This document shows, in pieces, positions 60,580 to 64,000 of a DNA stretch of 64,000 nt. The DNA comes from Hymenobacter setariae (GTDB lineage: Bacteria; Bacteroidota; Bacteroidia; Cytophagales; Hymenobacteraceae). Positions within the stretch are counted from its first letter, which is position 1; every line of letters begins with the position of its first letter. The position numbers and the translations under genes were made by a program. The stretch is taken from positions 1 through 64,000 of the forward strand of contig NZ_VMRJ01000007.1 of the NCBI RefSeq assembly GCF_007713685.1, read 5' to 3'. The notes under the pieces were generated by a model that worked only from the letters and a program-made list of their open reading frames with translations, had not been told where the DNA came from and ran no database searches.

Positions 60580-62985
60580 ATGAAACGAGTAATCAAGAAA
60601 GTCGCCGTTTTGGGCTCCGGCGTCATGGGCTCGCGCATTGCCTGCCACTTTGCTAACATCGGTGTGCAGGTGCTGCTGCTCGATATCGCGCCAAAAGAGC
60701 TGACGGCCGATGAAGAGAAAAAAGGCCTCAAGCTAGACGCGCTCGCCGTGCGCAACCGCATCGTGAACAGCGCCTTGCAGGCCGCCGTGGTGGCCAACCC
60801 CTCGCCGCTGTACCGCAAGAGCGAGGTGAGCCGCATCAAGACCGGCAACTTCGATGATAACCTCAAGGACATTGCTACCTGCGACTGGGTAATTGAGGTC
60901 GTGGTGGAACGGCTCGACATTAAAAAGAGCCTTTACGAGCGCGTAGAGCAGTTTCGCAAGAAGGGCACGCTTATTACGAGCAACACCTCGGGCATCCCAA
61001 TTCACCTGCTAGCCGAGGGCCGCTCAGACGATTTCAAGCAGCACTTTGCGGGCACGCACTTCTTCAACCCGCCGCGCTACCTGAAGCTGTTGGAGATTAT
61101 TCCGACGCCAGAAACCAAGCCGGAGGTGCTGGATTTCCTCCTGCACTACGGCGACCTATACCTAGGTAAGACGGTGGTTTTGGCCAAGGACACGCCCGGC
61201 TTTATTGCCAACCGCGTGGGCGTATTTGCCCTACTCGACGCTATGCAAACCATGCAGAAGCTGGGTTTGACGGTGGAGGAAGCCGACAAGCTAACTGGCC
61301 CGGTTATCGGCCACGCCAAGTCAGCCACGCTGCGTACGTCGGATGTGGTGGGGCTGGATACGACCATCAACGTGGCCAATGGTCTGGCTCAAGGCCTACC
61401 GAATGACGAAGCCAAGGACGTGTTTGTACTGCCCGACTTCGTGAAGCAAATGGGCGAGAACAAGTGGCTAGGCGACAAGACTGGCCAAGGTTTCTACAAG
61501 AAAGTAAAGGGCGAAGGCGGTAAGTCAGAAATCCACGCACTGGACCTCAACACGCTAGAGTACAAGCCTTCGCAGAAGGTAAAGTTTGCCACCTTGGAGA
61601 TGACTAAGAGCATCGACAAGCTGGCCGACCGCTTCAAAGTACTGGTTTCGGGCAAGGACAAGGCCGGCGAGTTTTACCGCCTGAGCTTCGGCAGCCTCTT
61701 CGCCTATGTGAGCAACCGCATTCCCGAAATCGCGGACCAACTGTATAAGATTGATGATGCACTCCGCGCCGGCTTCGGCTGGGAGCTGGGGCCGTTTGAG
61801 ACCTGGGACGCCCTAGGTGTACAAGCGGGCATTGACCTAGCTAAAGCGGCTGGGCGTACCGTAGCGCCGTGGGTTGAGGAAATGCTGGCGGCTGGCAACA
61901 CGACCTTTTACAAGGTAGAAAACGGCGCTCGGAAGTTTTACGATAAGGAAAGCAAGGCATATCAGCCAGTGGCGGGTGTTGAGAATTTCATCATTCTCGA
62001 CAACCTGCGGGCCAGCGGCAAGGTGCTATGGAAAAACGCCGGCGCGTCGGTTATTGACCTAGGCGATGGTATCTTGAACGTGGAGTTTCACTCCAAAATG
62101 AATTCCCTAGGTACCGATGTTATCCAGGGTTTGCTGAAAGGCGTGGAGATGGCCGAAAACGGCTACCGCGGCCTGGTGGTGGGCAACGACGCGCCCAACT
62201 TCTCAGCCGGCGCCAACCTGGGCCTCGTGTACATGCAGGCGCTGGAGCAGGAGTTTGACGAGCTGAATATGATGATTCAGCAGTTTCAGCAGGCTATGAT
62301 GCGGATGCGCTACAGCAGCATTCCGGTAGTAGGCACGCCGCACGGCCTCACCCTAGGAGGCGGCTGCGAGCTGAACTTGCACTGCGACCGTGTGGTGGCC
62401 TCGGCCGAATCGTACATCGGCCTCGTCGAATTTGGCGTGGGCCTAATACCCGGCGGCGGCGGCACCAAGGAAATGACCTTGCGCACGGCAGCCAAGTACG
62501 AGGAAGGCGAGCCTGAATTTAACCTACTGCGCAACACGTACATGACTATCAGCACGGCTAAAGTTTCGACTTCGGCCGCCGAAGCATTTGACCTGGGCTA
62601 CTTGCGTCGGGGCGACGAGATTGTAGTGAACTCGAATCGGGTAATCGCCCAGGCCAAGGCCGCGGCTATTGAGCTAGCTGACGCTGGCTATTCACAGCCG
62701 AGCCAGAAGACCAACATCAAGGTGCACGGCCGGGGCGCGCTTGGCATGTTCATGAGTGGCGTGTACGCTATGAAAATGGGCAACTACATCTCCGAGCACG
62801 ACGAGAAAATTGCCAATAAGCTTGCCTACGTGATGTGCGGCGGCGACCTCTCCTCCCCCACCGAGGTGAGCGAGCAGTACCTGCTGGACTTGGAGCGCGA
62901 GGCGTTCTTGAGCCTCTGCGGCGAACGCAAGACGCTGGAGCGGATTCAGTCAATTTTGACCACTGGCAAGCCACTGCGTAATTAA
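60580..62985 (+). CDS. 3-hydroxyacyl-CoA dehydrogenase / enoyl-CoA hydratase fusion
   Basis: An 801-residue two-enzyme protein of beta-oxidation. The N-terminal NAD-binding domain has VAVLGSGVMGSRIACHFANIGV and THFFNPPRYLKLLEIIPT; the first HAD C-terminal domain follows, and a second one (FGWELGPFETWDALG) comes later. The C-terminal part is a crotonase (GLVVGNDAPNFSAGANLGLVY, GGGCELNLHCDRVVAS, GVGLIPGGGGTKEM). The order dehydrogenase-hydratase is reversed from E. coli FadB but typical of this family. It precedes a thiolase. Confidence 0.93.
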   Translation: MKRVIKKVAVLGSGVMGSRIACHFANIGVQVLLLDIAPKELTADEEKKGLKLDALAVRNRIVNSALQAAVVANPSPLYRKSEVSRIKTGNFDDNLKDIATCDWVIEVVVERLDIKKSLYERVEQFRKKGTLITSNTSGIPIHLLAEGRSDDFKQHFAGTHFFNPPRYLKLLEIIPTPETKPEVLDFLLHYGDLYLGKTVVLAKDTPGFIANRVGVFALLDAMQTMQKLGLTVEEADKLTGPVIGHAKSATLRTSDVVGLDTTINVANGLAQGLPNDEAKDVFVLPDFVKQMGENKWLGDKTGQGFYKKVKGEGGKSEIHALDLNTLEYKPSQKVKFATLEMTKSIDKLADRFKVLVSGKDKAGEFYRLSFGSLFAYVSNRIPEIADQLYKIDDALRAGFGWELGPFETWDALGVQAGIDLAKAAGRTVAPWVEEMLAAGNTTFYKVENGARKFYDKESKAYQPVAGVENFIILDNLRASGKVLWKNAGASVIDLGDGILNVEFHSKMNSLGTDVIQGLLKGVEMAENGYRGLVVGNDAPNFSAGANLGLVYMQALEQEFDELNMMIQQFQQAMMRMRYSSIPVVGTPHGLTLGGGCELNLHCDRVVASAESYIGLVEFGVGLIPGGGGTKEMTLRTAAKYEEGEPEFNLLRNTYMTISTAKVSTSAAEAFDLGYLRRGDEIVVNSNRVIAQAKAAAIELADAGYSQPSQKTNIKVHGRGALGMFMSGVYAMKMGNYISEHDEKIANKLAYVMCGGDLSSPTEVSEQYLLDLEREAFLSLCGERKTLERIQSILTTGKPLRN

Positions 62986-62990
62986 CTTAT

Positions 62991-63098
62991 TGTCATGCTG
63001 GCGAAGGAAGCGTCTTATCACGGCTGCCTTCGCCAGACCCCATTTCCCACCCGAGCGCTGCGAACGTGATAAGATGCTTCGCAAGCTCAGCATGACAG
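62991..63098. repeat. Inverted-repeat element, family C
   Basis: TGTCATGCTGGCGAAGGAAG at the left and CTTCGCAAGCTCAGCATGACA at the right, with TTATCACGGCTGCC / CGAACGTGATAAGATG inside. It occupies the whole gap between the dehydrogenase and the thiolase. Confidence 0.8.
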
Positions 63099-63108
63099 AA
63101 GCAACCAA

Positions 63109-64000
63109 ATGTCTCCCCAACAAGCATATATCGTGGCCGGCTACCGCACGGCTGTCGGCAAAGCGCCCCGTGGCGTATTCCGTTTCACTCGGCCCGATGA
63201 CCTCGCCGCCGAGGTTATCAAGCACCTCGTCAAGTCGGTACCGGCCCTCGACCCCAGCCGCGTCGATGACGTTATCGTGGGCAACGCCGTGCCCGAAGCC
63301 GAGCAGGGCCTGCAAATGGGCCGCCTCATCTCGCTGCTCGCACTACCCATCAATGTGCCGGGCCTCATCGTGAACCGCTACTGCGGCTCGGGCGTGGAAA
63401 CCATCGCAATGGCGGTGGGCAAAATCACGGCTGGCATGGCTGACTGCATCATCGCGGGCGGCACCGAGAGCATGAGCATGGTACCCACCGTAGGCTGGAA
63501 AACCGCGCCTAATTATAAGCTGGCCACTCAGCACCCCGATTACTACATCGGCATGGGCCTCACCGCCGAGGCTGTGGCCAAGGACTACAACGTGTCGCGC
63601 CAAGACCAGGACAAGTTTAGCTACAACTCACACCAAAAGGCCATTAAGGCCATCGCAGCCGGCAAATTCAAGCAGAGCATCGTGCCTATCACGGTGGAGG
63701 AAACCTACCTCGACCAGGCCACCGGCAAGAAGAAAACCCGCTCCTACGTGGTGGATACCGATGAAGGCCCGCGCGCCGACACGTCGCTCGAAGCGCTGGC
63801 CCGCCTGCGCCCCGTGTTCGCCGCCAATGGCTCGGTCACGGCCGGCAACTCGTCGCAAACCTCCGATGGGGCGGCTTTTGTACTGGTAATGAGCGAGAAG
63901 ATGGTGAAGGAATTGAACCTAGAGCCCATCGCCCGCATGGTGACTTACGCCAGCGAAGGTATCGACCCGCGCATCATGGGCATGGGACCCATCAAGGCGG
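63109..64000 (+). CDS. fadA: Acetyl-CoA acyltransferase (thiolase), 5' part
   Basis: The first 297 residues of a thiolase; the gene runs off the window. It begins MSPQQAYIVAGYRTAVGKAP, and the active-site nucleophile is Cys92 in NRYCGSGVET. Also visible are GGTESMSMVP and VTAGNSSQTSDGAAF. It cleaves 3-ketoacyl-CoA to acetyl-CoA and a shortened acyl-CoA. The ATG at 63109 gives a normal N-terminus. Together with the upstream dehydrogenase/hydratase and the ligase it completes most of the cycle; an acyl-CoA dehydrogenase may lie beyond the window. Confidence 0.95.
   Translation, partial: MSPQQAYIVAGYRTAVGKAPRGVFRFTRPDDLAAEVIKHLVKSVPALDPSRVDDVIVGNAVPEAEQGLQMGRLISLLALPINVPGLIVNRYCGSGVETIAMAVGKITAGMADCIIAGGTESMSMVPTVGWKTAPNYKLATQHPDYYIGMGLTAEAVAKDYNVSRQDQDKFSYNSHQKAIKAIAAGKFKQSIVPITVEETYLDQATGKKKTRSYVVDTDEGPRADTSLEALARLRPVFAANGSVTAGNSSQTSDGAAFVLVMSEKMVKELNLEPIARMVTYASEGIDPRIMGMGPIKA

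Noticed and set aside
9565..63098. Repeats considered as CRISPR or as IS ends
   Set aside because: They are paired inverted arms with variable centres, not direct repeats with even spacers, and no transposase or cas gene lies nearby.

Overview
The window is chromosomal DNA of a Bacteroidota bacterium with fairly high GC, most likely a Hymenobacter-like member of the Cytophagales. That placement is an inference from protein flavour and composition. The direct evidence for the phylum is two SusC/SusD pairs, an ECF sigma/FecR pair, an OmpA/PD40/TPR protein of T9SS type, and promoters of the Bacteroidota form TTG-N19/20-TAnnTTTG in front of the rRNA and tRNA genes. No phage, transposase, integrase or CRISPR array was seen.

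Layout. Positions 1-85 hold the 5' end of a 16S rRNA gene on the minus strand, behind three tandem promoter-like sites. Next come a YARHG-domain gene split by a 14-bp tandem duplication, then purA, a STAS protein, a Fur-family regulator, an MFS exporter, and a RelA/SpoT gene translationally coupled to a CHY zinc-finger protein. tRNA-Leu(UAG), trigger factor and ClpP follow (7.9-10.4 kb); ClpX lies at 18.2 kb. Between ClpP and ClpX is a minus-strand locus of SusC, SusD, a GDPD/PI-PLC-like phosphodiesterase and an alkaline phosphatase, which looks like an organophosphate-acquisition locus rather than a polysaccharide one. From 19.7 to 23 kb are a PorE-like envelope protein and a TPR protein.

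From 23.3 to 31.6 kb lies a molybdenum-cofactor/formate module: a MobB-MobA fusion, MoeA, an oxalate/formate-type MFS transporter with a 47-residue partner, an FdhF/YdeP-type molybdo-oxidoreductase, a small DUF7009-like protein and FdhD. Housekeeping genes follow (lpxB, a QueD-like gene, hldD), then small low-complexity secreted proteins. From 37 to 47.8 kb is a complete glycan locus: ECF sigma, FecR, SusC with STN domain, SusD, a LamG lipoprotein, a GH130 lipoprotein and a sugar MFS importer. After that come proC, a NagX-like acyltransferase, a GHL10 glycosidase, a DUF1684 protein, two disordered acidic small proteins, murQ, a cytochrome-b5-like protein and a degenerate arginase-fold protein. 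The window ends in a fatty-acid beta-oxidation block (acyl-CoA ligase, MarR, 3-hydroxyacyl-CoA dehydrogenase/enoyl-CoA hydratase, and the start of a thiolase).

Two DNA-level signals run through the whole window. The palindrome CCTAGG occurs about 105 times by eye, roughly five times chance. At least three families of long inverted-repeat elements sit between genes. In coding DNA CCTAGG is nearly always read as CTA-GGN (Leu-Gly), yet it is also found between genes, so it is not only a codon effect.
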